This document shows, piece after piece, positions 9,852 through 17,718 of a DNA stretch of 64,000 nt. Position numbers and translations under genes: made by a program. The DNA comes from Chitinophagaceae bacterium (GTDB lineage: Bacteria > Bacteroidota > Bacteroidia > Chitinophagales > Chitinophagaceae), in contig JADKKA010000019.1 in NCBI GenBank assembly GCA_016720745.1, forward strand, positions 558,001 through 622,000, read 5' to 3'. Position 1 is the first letter of the stretch, and every line of letters begins with the position of its first letter. The notes beneath the pieces are model-generated. The model ran no database searches. It was not told the DNA's origin and was given only the letters and a program-made list of their open reading frames with translations.

Positions 9852-10693
9852 GGCTGATAAAATTGCTGCCACCAGGCATTGGCAAAGCGCTTGCCCATTT
9901 CCCTTTGTCCCTTTGCATTAAAATGAAGTTGGTCGCCTTTGTGAACAAGATCCCCGGTCTTGATAATCGCACTGTTTTTATCTGACAACGAGTAAATGTG
10001 GATGGCTTTGTTCAGTAAATCCCAATTCTTCTGGTTATTGGAATATGAACCCAGTTCTCCGAGCAGGATGGGAAGTGAGATAAGACCCGCATCGGCTCTG
10101 AATTGTCCCAATAATTTTTGAAGCCTTTCAGGGTATTGTACAATGCCCTCTTCATTTGTATCACTTTCTCCCTGGTGCCAGAGGATGCCCTTCAGTGTTC
10201 CGTATCTTTTGGCGATGGCCAGTTTCTCCAGGAAATTGGAATACAGTTTTACCTGTCGATGCACTGAATCACCGAGCCACTGACTGATAGAACTACCTCC
10301 AACGGCTGTGGGAAGCAGCAGGATTGTAATATCAGCGGGCGCTTTTTCCAGTAAGTTTCTGGCGAATGACATACCGCAATCAAGCCCGGTTAATGTTGGC
10401 TCATAAAAATGCAAAGGCTCTTTGGCAAGAATAAGATTGCCGGTACTATCTATTGTGAATATCCTTGGATGGGGAATGGTATCCTCCCATTCAACTTGTC
10501 CTCTTCCGGCCATATTGGACTGGCCCGCCATGATAAATACCCAGGTCTTTTCTTTAACAGGAATGGTTTCCACTTTTATTTTCATTTTGGGGAAATAGGT
10601 CATGCGCTCCGGTACAATTTTCTGGCTGCAGGAAAAAAATGCCAATGATACAAGCCAGAGAAAACGGTATTTCAGAACAGGCGCTGTCATCAT
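9848..10693 (-). CDS. SGNH carbohydrate acetylesterase (CE6 / sialate O-acetylesterase-like), lipoprotein
   Basis: A 281-residue SGNH hydrolase that should remove O-acetyl groups from glycans such as xylan. Block I holds the nucleophile Ser in M-A-G-Q-S-N-M-A-G-R-G (about residue 58), block III-like W-H-Q-G-E-S-D follows, and the catalytic Asp/His sit in D-Q-L-H-F near the C-terminus. G-Q-S-N and H-Q-G-E-S-D are typical of PF03629/CE6 enzymes. The N-terminus ends in F-F-S-C, a lipobox, so it is probably a lipoprotein. It is the last gene of the nine-gene minus operon and overlaps the preceding oxidoreductase by 4 bp (ATGA). A second ATG lies one codon inside (10690). Confidence 0.83.
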   Translation of the reverse strand: MMTAPVLKYRFLWLVSLAFFSCSQKIVPERMTYFPKMKIKVETIPVKEKTWVFIMAGQSNMAGRGQVEWEDTIPHPRIFTIDSTGNLILAKEPLHFYEPTLTGLDCGMSFARNLLEKAPADITILLLPTAVGGSSISQWLGDSVHRQVKLYSNFLEKLAIAKRYGTLKGILWHQGESDTNEEGIVQYPERLQKLLGQFRADAGLISLPILLGELGSYSNNQKNWDLLNKAIHIYSLSDKNSAIIKTGDLVHKGDQLHFNAKGQREMGKRFANAWWQQFYQP

Positions 10694-11784
10694 TTCAGGG
10701 TTACTTTTTTTCCGGTCTTACAGGCTTTGTAAATCGCATCAATGATCTTCAGGTCTTTCAGGCCTTCTTCACCATCCACTGCAATTTCCGGTTTTTTCCC
10801 ATTCAGTATGATGTCGGCCATTTCATCCATTTGTACTGCCTGGTGTGTGTAATGGGGTTGTGTAAGTTCTCCCATATTTGTCTTTCCACGGATGGGCCCA
10901 TATCCAGTGGCTGGTTGTAATTCGGCAAAGCCTTTTTCGGCATTGAGGAAAAATTTATCCAGTCCATTCATGGCATAAGTGGAAAGGCAGGAAGCAGTAG
11001 CGCCGGATGGAAAACCCAACTGGAATTGTATGGTTTCATCTACTCCTTCTTTGAATTTCTCTGTATTGGTTTTTGTTTCCTGTGCTGTTACCCATACTGG
11101 TTCTTCCCCAATCATATAACGGGCTCCATTCACGGAATAGATCCCGATATCCATCAGTGAGCCGCCTCCGGATAATTGCTTATTCAACCGCCATTGGGTT
11201 GGATCACCAATCCGGAATCCACTGAGGCCCTGGAAGAACATTGCCTTTCCCAATAACCCCTCTTTTCTCAGCCGGACAACTTCCAGTGTCTTCAGTTCAA
11301 AATGCATCCGGTATCCGACTAATAATTTTACTCCTGCCTGCTGACAGGCTGCAATCATTTCTTCTCCTTCTTTTGCGTTCAGGGCCATTGGTTTTTCACA
11401 GATCACATGTTTACCAGCCCGCGCTACCCGTATTGCCTGATCTTTGTGCAGTGCATTGGGTGTAATGATATAAACAGCATCAATATCAGGATTGTTTTTA
11501 ATCTTGTCAAAATCATTGTAATTATAGCAATTGGCTTCAGGAATACCATATTTTGCCTGCCAGCTGCTGATCTTGGAAGGGGTACCACTAATCACCCCCA
11601 CCAGTTTTGCTTTTTTGGATTCTTTCATGGCTTCTGCAACACGGGTGCCATAACTGCCCAAACCCATGATTGCTACGCGCAAAACTTTGCCATCATAAAC
11701 ATGTTCTTCCTGCCATTGTTTCAGAAAAGGCAGGGCGATCAGTGGTGCCGAAATTTTCCTGATAAAATCTCTTCGCGTATTCAT
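10690..11784 (-). CDS. Gfo/Idh/MocA oxidoreductase, glucose-fructose oxidoreductase type, Tat-exported
   Basis: A 364-residue sugar oxidoreductase. T-R-R-D-F-I-R-K-I at the N-terminus is a twin-arginine export motif. The Rossmann glycine motif is M-G-L-G-S-Y-G, the catalytic motif C-E-K-P-M-A, and the C-terminal domain has G-G-G-S-L-M-D-I-G-I-Y and Y-M-I-G-E-E-P, which resemble periplasmic glucose-fructose oxidoreductase. It is paralogous to the enzyme at 7672-8802. It lies 32 bp after an enolase-superfamily gene and overlaps the esterase gene by 4 bp. I infer periplasmic oxidation of an aldose to a lactone or aldonate feeding the dehydratases of the operon; the substrate is not known. Confidence 0.85.
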   Translation of the reverse strand: MNTRRDFIRKISAPLIALPFLKQWQEEHVYDGKVLRVAIMGLGSYGTRVAEAMKESKKAKLVGVISGTPSKISSWQAKYGIPEANCYNYNDFDKIKNNPDIDAVYIITPNALHKDQAIRVARAGKHVICEKPMALNAKEGEEMIAACQQAGVKLLVGYRMHFELKTLEVVRLRKEGLLGKAMFFQGLSGFRIGDPTQWRLNKQLSGGGSLMDIGIYSVNGARYMIGEEPVWVTAQETKTNTEKFKEGVDETIQFQLGFPSGATASCLSTYAMNGLDKFFLNAEKGFAELQPATGYGPIRGKTNMGELTQPHYTHQAVQMDEMADIILNGKKPEIAVDGEEGLKDLKIIDAIYKACKTGKKVTLK

Positions 11785-11816
11785 GTTGACTGATTTGAAA
11801 GAGTACTTAATATTGT

Positions 11817-13091
11817 TTACTCAAAAAAGGGAATTCCAGGGGTTGCATATTTTTTCATTGCCTCCTCATTGATCTCTACGCCGATACCTGGTTTTTCAGA
11901 AAGTGTAATAAAGCTGTCCTTGACCCATTCTCCATCATATTTTACAATTTCTTTGAACATTGGATCGGTATGGAAATAAGACTGCCATTCCAGGATCAGG
12001 AAATTCGGCACAGAGGCACATACATGACAGGAAGCCATCGCGCCCAGAAAAGAAGCGACCATATGCGGCGCAAAGGGCGTATAATATAAGTTGGCCAGAT
12101 TGGCGATTCTTTGTCCTTCTCCGAGACCGCCTGCTTTTTGTAAATCGGGCATCACGATATCAACGCCACCGGTTTCCAGTAAGCGCCTGAAGCCATGTGC
12201 CAGATAATGATTCTCGCCGGCAGCGATCGGTGTACTTGTTGATTCGGTGATCAGTTTATAAGCTTCTACATTCTCTGCGGGAATCGGTTCTTCCAGCCAG
12301 AGCAGGTTGAGTGGTTCCAGTCTTTTCGCTACAGCCTGTGCAGTGACGGCATCATAACGACCATGCATGTCCACTAAAATATCTGTTTTGGGTCCAACAG
12401 CTTCCCGTGCCGCTGCAATCTGGTCATACATCCTTTGCAGTTCACCAGGACTGGCCGTCCAGTTAAATGCATCATATTTATTGGGATCATTGGCCTGATC
12501 CAGATCGAATTTCATCGCATTAAAGCCCATCTCTTTTGACTTCTTCGCCGCATCGGCAAAATCCTTTGGCTGCGGAAGGTTCCGCTGGTAGAGAGCCGTA
12601 TCACAGTATACTCTTATTTTATCCCTGAACTTTCCTCCCAGCAACTGGTACACCGGCAGGTTCAGTGCTTTACCGGCAAGATCCCAGAGTGCTGTTTCAA
12701 TGGCTGAGAGCACCGCCACATACATTCCCGATTGGGCACCCTGGAAGAAACCGGACTTTCTGATTTGTTCAAATAGCCGGTGAACATTGAGCGGGTTCTG
12801 GTTTTTGATTCTGTTACCAAAATTTTTGACAAGATGATAAGTGCCGGGAATGGCATCAACCCCTTCGCCGCATCCCCAGATATCCTGGTTGGTATAAATT
12901 TTTACAAACAAACTGCCTTTGATATAGCCGCATTTTACGTCAGTTATCTTCAGGTCAGAAGGCGGTGATTTCGGCGCTGTTCTTTCAACCGCTTCTTCAT
13001 ACCCTCGGCCAAAACCGGCGATAGGAGCCAGGGGTGTCATAGCAGCTGCAATAGCGGCCTTGGTGATAAAGGATCTGCGTGAAGTAGACAT
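11817..13091 (-). CDS. Enolase-superfamily sugar-acid dehydratase (mandelate racemase/galactonate dehydratase-like), Tat-exported
   Basis: A 424-residue member of the mandelate racemase/muconate lactonising group. Metal ligands are Asp in I-L-V-D-M-H-G-R-Y, Glu in W-L-E-E-P and Glu in A-A-G-E-N. The D-M-H His and the later His in A-P-H-M-V-A fit the acid/base set of galactonate and mannonate dehydratases, which turn aldonates into 2-keto-3-deoxy acids. The N-terminus S-R-R-S-F-I-T-K-A-A is a twin-arginine signal, unusual because most such dehydratases are cytoplasmic. It lies 27 bp after an RraA-like gene, and the same enolase/RraA pairing is repeated upstream in the operon. Sugar-acid dehydration is inferred from residues; substrate unknown. 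Confidence 0.85.
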   Translation of the reverse strand: MSTSRRSFITKAAIAAAMTPLAPIAGFGRGYEEAVERTAPKSPPSDLKITDVKCGYIKGSLFVKIYTNQDIWGCGEGVDAIPGTYHLVKNFGNRIKNQNPLNVHRLFEQIRKSGFFQGAQSGMYVAVLSAIETALWDLAGKALNLPVYQLLGGKFRDKIRVYCDTALYQRNLPQPKDFADAAKKSKEMGFNAMKFDLDQANDPNKYDAFNWTASPGELQRMYDQIAAAREAVGPKTDILVDMHGRYDAVTAQAVAKRLEPLNLLWLEEPIPAENVEAYKLITESTSTPIAAGENHYLAHGFRRLLETGGVDIVMPDLQKAGGLGEGQRIANLANLYYTPFAPHMVASFLGAMASCHVCASVPNFLILEWQSYFHTDPMFKEIVKYDGEWVKDSFITLSEKPGIGVEINEEAMKKYATPGIPFFE

Positions 13092-13118
13092 ATGCTGACT
13101 ATTTTAATTTGTTTTTTA

Positions 13119-14060
13119 TTACCAGGTTCTTTCTTTCAGGTAATCCTGTATTTGTTCTTTACCAACTGGTAATTCATTGATATGATCGTTCAGCCATTTG
13201 GAAAAATCTTTTTCAATCTCATCGCTCCATTTCGCATCGATCTGTCCCGCCGTATACCGGCCCTCTCTCAGTCTTTGATGTCCGAACATATCACGTAACC
13301 TGACGATTTCTGAAGTTTTAACGACCCGTTCAGCCAGGTGTGGAGGAATAAATACCACTACGCCGAGTTTGCCCAATACAATATCACCGGGCATCACCGT
13401 TACAGTCCGGATGCGGGTAGGTTGATTAATTCCCACTATCATAGTGGTCAGGTCTCCCTGCGGATTATGATAGGAGGGATCATAGCTTGTATAATAAGAA
13501 GTGAATCCGCCAATCTCTTTCAAACCTTCCACATCTCTTAAAGCACCATCATATACAATGCCGTTGCCGGTTTTGGCATAAATCGCATTCCCGACATTAT
13601 CACCGATAGTAGGACCATTGCGATGAGCGCCGAACTGGTCAGCAACATATACATCTCCTTTTACCAGCAGGTCAACCGCCCAGGTATTCTGGCCTCTTTT
13701 CCCTTGCTGTTTGCCCAATGAATCAATGGCTTTCCATACATCAGGTCTGCCGGGCATAAAATTGGCCGTAACAGCTCTTCCAACAAGCGTACTATCAGGA
13801 TTAATCACCTGCCAACCTTCTGCAATCTGGTAGCCATAACCGGCATTTTTCATGACAGCCCAGGCTTCTTCCACGCTGACTGATTTCATTCTTTTCAGAA
13901 TGCCATCCGGAACGCGGGGCCTTCCATCCGGAAATCTTTCTCCTTTCCACTCCGGAGTCAGGGCAATTAACTGGTCTTTTGATATCTGCACCTGCTGTGC
14001 TTTTGGTTGCTGTGCCAGTAATAAAAGGGACAGCACCACCAGCAATCTGTTTTTTTTCAT
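13119..14060 (-). CDS. RraA-like aldolase/decarboxylase family protein, secreted
   Basis: A 313-residue protein with a Sec signal (about residues 1-21, ending Q-P-K-A-Q). The RraA fold covers about 60-260: G-D-N-V-G-N-A-I, the Arg-Asp pair in G-A-L-R-D-V-E-G, and P-G-D-I-V-L-G-K. These match 4-hydroxy-4-methyl-2-oxoglutarate aldolase and oxaloacetate decarboxylase relatives, which bind Mg and a 2-keto acid through Arg/Asp. Extra N- and C-terminal segments (starting E-W-K-G-E-R-F-P-D-G-R-P, ending K-E-R-T-W) are shared with the paralogue at 16762-17685. Between a transporter and a dehydratase gene, it may cleave 2-keto-3-deoxy acids in the periplasm; this is inference. Confidence 0.82.
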   Translation of the reverse strand: MKKNRLLVVLSLLLLAQQPKAQQVQISKDQLIALTPEWKGERFPDGRPRVPDGILKRMKSVSVEEAWAVMKNAGYGYQIAEGWQVINPDSTLVGRAVTANFMPGRPDVWKAIDSLGKQQGKRGQNTWAVDLLVKGDVYVADQFGAHRNGPTIGDNVGNAIYAKTGNGIVYDGALRDVEGLKEIGGFTSYYTSYDPSYHNPQGDLTTMIVGINQPTRIRTVTVMPGDIVLGKLGVVVFIPPHLAERVVKTSEIVRLRDMFGHQRLREGRYTAGQIDAKWSDEIEKDFSKWLNDHINELPVGKEQIQDYLKERTW

Positions 14061-14077
14061 AAGCGTTTTATGATTTA

Positions 14078-15187
14078 TCAGCTTTGTATTTTGTCTTCTT
14101 TTTTTTCCGGCAAACGATTATGCCACCAGCTGGCCAGTGCAGAACCAGTTATATTCATTGTTGGTCCGAAAATAGCAGCGGCCAATCCAACAGTACCGAT
14201 CTTTCCGATTTCCTTTGCAATACCTGAAGCCAATCCGGCATTTTGCATGCCCACTTCAATGGCGATGGTCCTGCAATCGCTTTCCGGTAAACGGAATAAA
14301 CGGCCGGACCAATAACCCAGCAGGTACCCGAATATGTTATGAATAAGAACAACAGCGAGCAGAGCCGGACCAATCTTCAAAAGGTTATCGCGGCCTGCAG
14401 CAGTTATGATCATGATGATAAAAGCGATCCCAAACATGGAAACAACAGGCATGGCTTTATCCACCCATTTGGATTTACCGGTCAGGAGTTTATTAAAGAT
14501 CAATCCTGCTCCAATTGGCAGTATGATCATTTTCATGATATCCCACATCATCTTGGTGACATCGATTTCAATATATGCACCAGCCAGTAATTTCATCAGT
14601 GCCGGTGTTACAAATGGAGCCAGCAGGGTAGTAATGGAAGTGATTGTAATAGATAAAGCCAGGTTGGCCTTGGCCAGATAAGACATTACATTAGAAGCCA
14701 GTCCGCTGGGGGAGCAACCAATCAAAACAATTCCTGCCGCGATTTCAGGGGGGAAATCGGTAATACTGGCAAGTATGAAACCCATCAGGGGCATGATGAT
14801 AAACTGACTCGCGACCCCGATCATCACACCCTTCGGTGTTTTTACAACCGCTGCAAAATCTTTCATACTCATCGATGTTCCCATCCCGAACATGATTAAT
14901 TGGATCAGTGGTATGATCAGGCTGCTGAGTTTAAGGTTCCCCCATTCCCGAAAATAGCCGGGATAATATAGCGTGATGGATACTGCGGCAAATATGATGA
15001 CGGTAAAAGAAAGTCCCCGCAGGAATTTGTTTTTGAGAAATGCAAGTGCCAATGAAACAAAAAAAGCCGAGAGAAACCAGCCGCCCCAGTCATGTAGCTG
15101 GCTGATGGTAAGAATGCCGTATACAACCAGGCAAAGGGCGGCGATATAATAATATTTCCCGGTTCGCCGGGTTGGATGATGCTCCAT
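14078..15187 (-). CDS. Bile acid:sodium symporter (BASS) family transporter
   Basis: A hydrophobic protein of 369 residues with about ten membrane segments, resembling the BASS/SBF family (for example G-C-S-P-S-G-L-A-S-N-V in the core and E-V-G-M-Q-N-A-G-L-A near the C-terminus). Family members move organic anions with sodium; several bacterial ones carry 2-keto acids. I start at the ATG 15187 (M-E-H-H-P) rather than a TTG three codons upstream. It sits between the two enolase/RraA modules (17 bp and 32 bp gaps), so import of a keto acid or sugar acid made in the periplasm is a reasonable inference. The substrate is not shown by sequence. Confidence 0.85.
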   Translation of the reverse strand: MEHHPTRRTGKYYYIAALCLVVYGILTISQLHDWGGWFLSAFFVSLALAFLKNKFLRGLSFTVIIFAAVSITLYYPGYFREWGNLKLSSLIIPLIQLIMFGMGTSMSMKDFAAVVKTPKGVMIGVASQFIIMPLMGFILASITDFPPEIAAGIVLIGCSPSGLASNVMSYLAKANLALSITITSITTLLAPFVTPALMKLLAGAYIEIDVTKMMWDIMKMIILPIGAGLIFNKLLTGKSKWVDKAMPVVSMFGIAFIIMIITAAGRDNLLKIGPALLAVVLIHNIFGYLLGYWSGRLFRLPESDCRTIAIEVGMQNAGLASGIAKEIGKIGTVGLAAAIFGPTMNITGSALASWWHNRLPEKKEDKIQS

Positions 15188-15219
15188 GATGCGCAATTAT
15201 TTTTATAGTAAACAGTCAG

Positions 15220-16710
15220 TTAACTGAATATCCTGTCATGCGACCTCTTTTCATTCCATTGCGGTGTTGGCTCGAAATACGATTTATCGCTGGGGTGTAA
15301 GTGTTGTTTAAGCACTTCATCATTTAATTCAATTCCCAGTCCTGGTGCGTCCAGTGGCAGATTGGCAAAACCTTTGGTGATCAGTTTGCGGCCATCAGTT
15401 GTTTTGACCAGGTTCTCCCACCAGGGCAGGTCAACCGAATGGTGCTCCAATGCCAGGAAGTTTTGTGTGGCAGCAGCACAATGAACAGATGCCATAAATG
15501 ATACGGGAGTGCCGGCCTGGTGCATGGCCATGGCTACGCCATGTTCTTCTGCATAATCACCAATCCGTTTTGTTTCAAGCAGGCCGCCCGAAGTGGCGAG
15601 GTCAGGATGTACAATATCTACAGCTGCTTCATCGATCAGGGGCTTGAAATATTTAAGCAGGTAAATATCTTCACCTGTCAGACAGGGGGTTTCAAGGGCA
15701 TCAGATAGTTTTTTCCATTGCTGGGTATATTCCCATGATACTACATCTTCCAGCCAGGCCAGCCTGTATTTTTCAAGTGCTTTGCCCAAACGGATACCGT
15801 TGTTCAGATCAAAATGACCATAGTGGTCAGTTGACAGCGGAATCTCATAGCCGACCATACTTCTTATATTGTCAACAATACCTGCCAGGACATCCAGACC
15901 TTTATCAGTAATTTGAATTTGTGTGAAAGGGTGCAGGGTATTGGCATAGGACATCATATTGTTCTGATCTCCCCATTGTGCCAGATTGCCCTGCGCATTC
16001 TGCCAGATTTTATCATTTACCAGTGTTCCTGGTTTTCCTTTTAATTCGCCGATTGATACATCCATTTTCAACCAGGTATAACCCTGTTCCTCTGTCCGGT
16101 ATTTGATCAGTCTTTTTTGTTCTTCAGGAGAGTTGGCTTCCGGAGTATCGGCATAGATCCTGATTTTGTCGCGGTACTTTCCTCCCAGTAATTGCCAGGC
16201 GGGAACATTATATGCTTTGCCAACGATATCCCATAATGCCATTTCTACAGCGCAAACGCCTCCACCCTGTCTGGCTTGTCCGCCAAACTGCCTGATCTTT
16301 TTAAAAATCATTTCCACATTACAGGGGTTTTCACCAAGTATGCGACTTTTCAGAAACAATGCATAGCGTTCATCAGCACCATCTCTAACTTCACCCAGGC
16401 CATAAATACCCTGATTGGTATCAATACGGATAATGGCTGTACGACCCAATACGGTGCTGACGCAATACCGCATATCTGTAATTCTCAAATCAGATGGACC
16501 TGAGTACCGCTTTACATTTTGTGTACTTTGTGCGATCAGGTCTTCAATAGGTGTGAACATAAAAGCACCACCGAGTGTAATGCCACCCAAAGCTGATTTT
16601 TTTAAGAAGGAACGCCTGCTATTATTGTCAGTTTGATTTTCAGTTGCCGTTGTAGCAGGTGTGGGATCTTTTAAACCCAATTTTTTTTCGAGTTTTTCTG
16701 AAGCAGTCAT
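15220..16710 (-). CDS. Enolase-superfamily (mandelate racemase-like) sugar-acid dehydratase, Tat-exported
   Basis: A 496-residue paralogue of the enzyme at 11817-13091 but with an extended N-terminus and insertions. After a 30-residue polar leader comes S-R-R-S-F-L-K-K-S-A-L-G-G, a strong twin-arginine signal. Metal ligands are Asp in S-T-D-H-Y-G, Glu in W-L-E-D-V and Glu in L-T-G-E-D-I. The general base His lies in A-M-H-Q-A-G-T, and a Lys in W-L-K-M-D sits at the second-strand position. The motifs differ enough from the first paralogue to suggest another substrate. It lies 51 bp after an RraA-like gene and 32 bp before the BASS gene. Dehydration or epimerisation of a sugar acid is inferred. 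Confidence 0.83.
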   Translation of the reverse strand: MTASEKLEKKLGLKDPTPATTATENQTDNNSRRSFLKKSALGGITLGGAFMFTPIEDLIAQSTQNVKRYSGPSDLRITDMRYCVSTVLGRTAIIRIDTNQGIYGLGEVRDGADERYALFLKSRILGENPCNVEMIFKKIRQFGGQARQGGGVCAVEMALWDIVGKAYNVPAWQLLGGKYRDKIRIYADTPEANSPEEQKRLIKYRTEEQGYTWLKMDVSIGELKGKPGTLVNDKIWQNAQGNLAQWGDQNNMMSYANTLHPFTQIQITDKGLDVLAGIVDNIRSMVGYEIPLSTDHYGHFDLNNGIRLGKALEKYRLAWLEDVVSWEYTQQWKKLSDALETPCLTGEDIYLLKYFKPLIDEAAVDIVHPDLATSGGLLETKRIGDYAEEHGVAMAMHQAGTPVSFMASVHCAAATQNFLALEHHSVDLPWWENLVKTTDGRKLITKGFANLPLDAPGLGIELNDEVLKQHLHPSDKSYFEPTPQWNEKRSHDRIFS

Positions 16711-16761
16711 GGTCTGATGTTTTAGTGTTTATTGTGGTAATGGCTGACAACCGCTGAAGGG

Positions 16762-17685
16762 TTACCAGGTCCGGTCTTTCATATATTGATCCAGTTCTTG
16801 TCTGGTCATGGGGAGTTTGCTGCTGTTCTCATCAATCCAATGCAGGAAGTCTTTTTTAATCTCCTCCGTCCATTGTGTATCAATTTGCCCCGGCGTATAT
16901 TTTCCTTCCCTTAAGCGCTGGTGGCCAAACTGGTCGCGAAGTGAAATGAATTCTGCCTGCAGTACAACGCTGTCAAGAAGATGTGACGGAATAAAAACAA
17001 CGCCGTATTTTTTGGCCAGTACCGCATCACCCGGCAGCACCGTGGCCCTGCCGATCCGGATAGGTACATTGATACCTCCCAGCATCATCTGCTGAATATA
17101 AGACGGGTCATTGCCCTTGGTCCAGGAGTTGAATCCGTTGATTTCATCCAGCCCTTCCACATCTCTTACCGAACCATAAAAAATGACACCCCTTTTTGAT
17201 TTTGCATAAATGGCATTTCCAAGATTATCACCTATCAAAGTGCCATCCGCAATTTTTCCATAGCTGTCCGCAACGTATATATCTCCCTCTTTCAGTACAT
17301 CAATGGGCCATGAATTGGTGGCACCGATTCTCTTTTCTGTTTTACCTGTTTCTTTAATGAGTTTGTCAAAGTCGGGTCGCATCGGCAAATATTGAGCGGT
17401 GACTACCCTGCCTGTCATCACAGAATCGGGATGCTGCACCATCCAGTCGCCTTCAAACTGATTCTGGTAACCTTTATTCCTGAGAATACCCCAGGCTTCT
17501 TCGAGATGAACTTTCTTGAGGCGTTCCAGCATTCTGTCTGAAACTTTCGGCCTTCCATCAGGAAAGCGTTCTCCTTTCCATTCCGGTGTCAGGGCCTTCA
17601 ACTGGTCCGGACTAAGGGTTACCTGTTGTGCCCTGGAGAAAACAGCGCAGCCAAGTAATAGGAAACAAATGATTGTCTTTCTCAT
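16762..17685 (-). CDS. RraA-like aldolase/decarboxylase family protein, secreted
   Basis: A 307-residue paralogue of the protein at 13119-14060 with a Sec signal ending F-S-R-A-Q. The RraA core shows G-D-N-L-G-N-A-I-Y-A, the Arg-Asp pair in G-S-V-R-D-V-E-G and P-G-D-A-V-L-A-K. The long N-terminal segment and the C-terminal R-E-G-K-Y-T-P-G-Q-I-D and D-R-T-W are shared with its paralogue, so the extended form is a distinct exported subfamily. It precedes the 496-residue enolase-superfamily gene, repeating the RraA/enolase order found downstream. RraA itself was first named as an RNase E inhibitor, but this signal-bearing form cannot act that way. Confidence 0.82.
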   Translation of the reverse strand: MRKTIICFLLLGCAVFSRAQQVTLSPDQLKALTPEWKGERFPDGRPKVSDRMLERLKKVHLEEAWGILRNKGYQNQFEGDWMVQHPDSVMTGRVVTAQYLPMRPDFDKLIKETGKTEKRIGATNSWPIDVLKEGDIYVADSYGKIADGTLIGDNLGNAIYAKSKRGVIFYGSVRDVEGLDEINGFNSWTKGNDPSYIQQMMLGGINVPIRIGRATVLPGDAVLAKKYGVVFIPSHLLDSVVLQAEFISLRDQFGHQRLREGKYTPGQIDTQWTEEIKKDFLHWIDENSSKLPMTRQELDQYMKDRTW

Positions 17686-17718
17686 ATCAGATAGTTTGGT
17701 TGTCTGAATCTTGATGGT

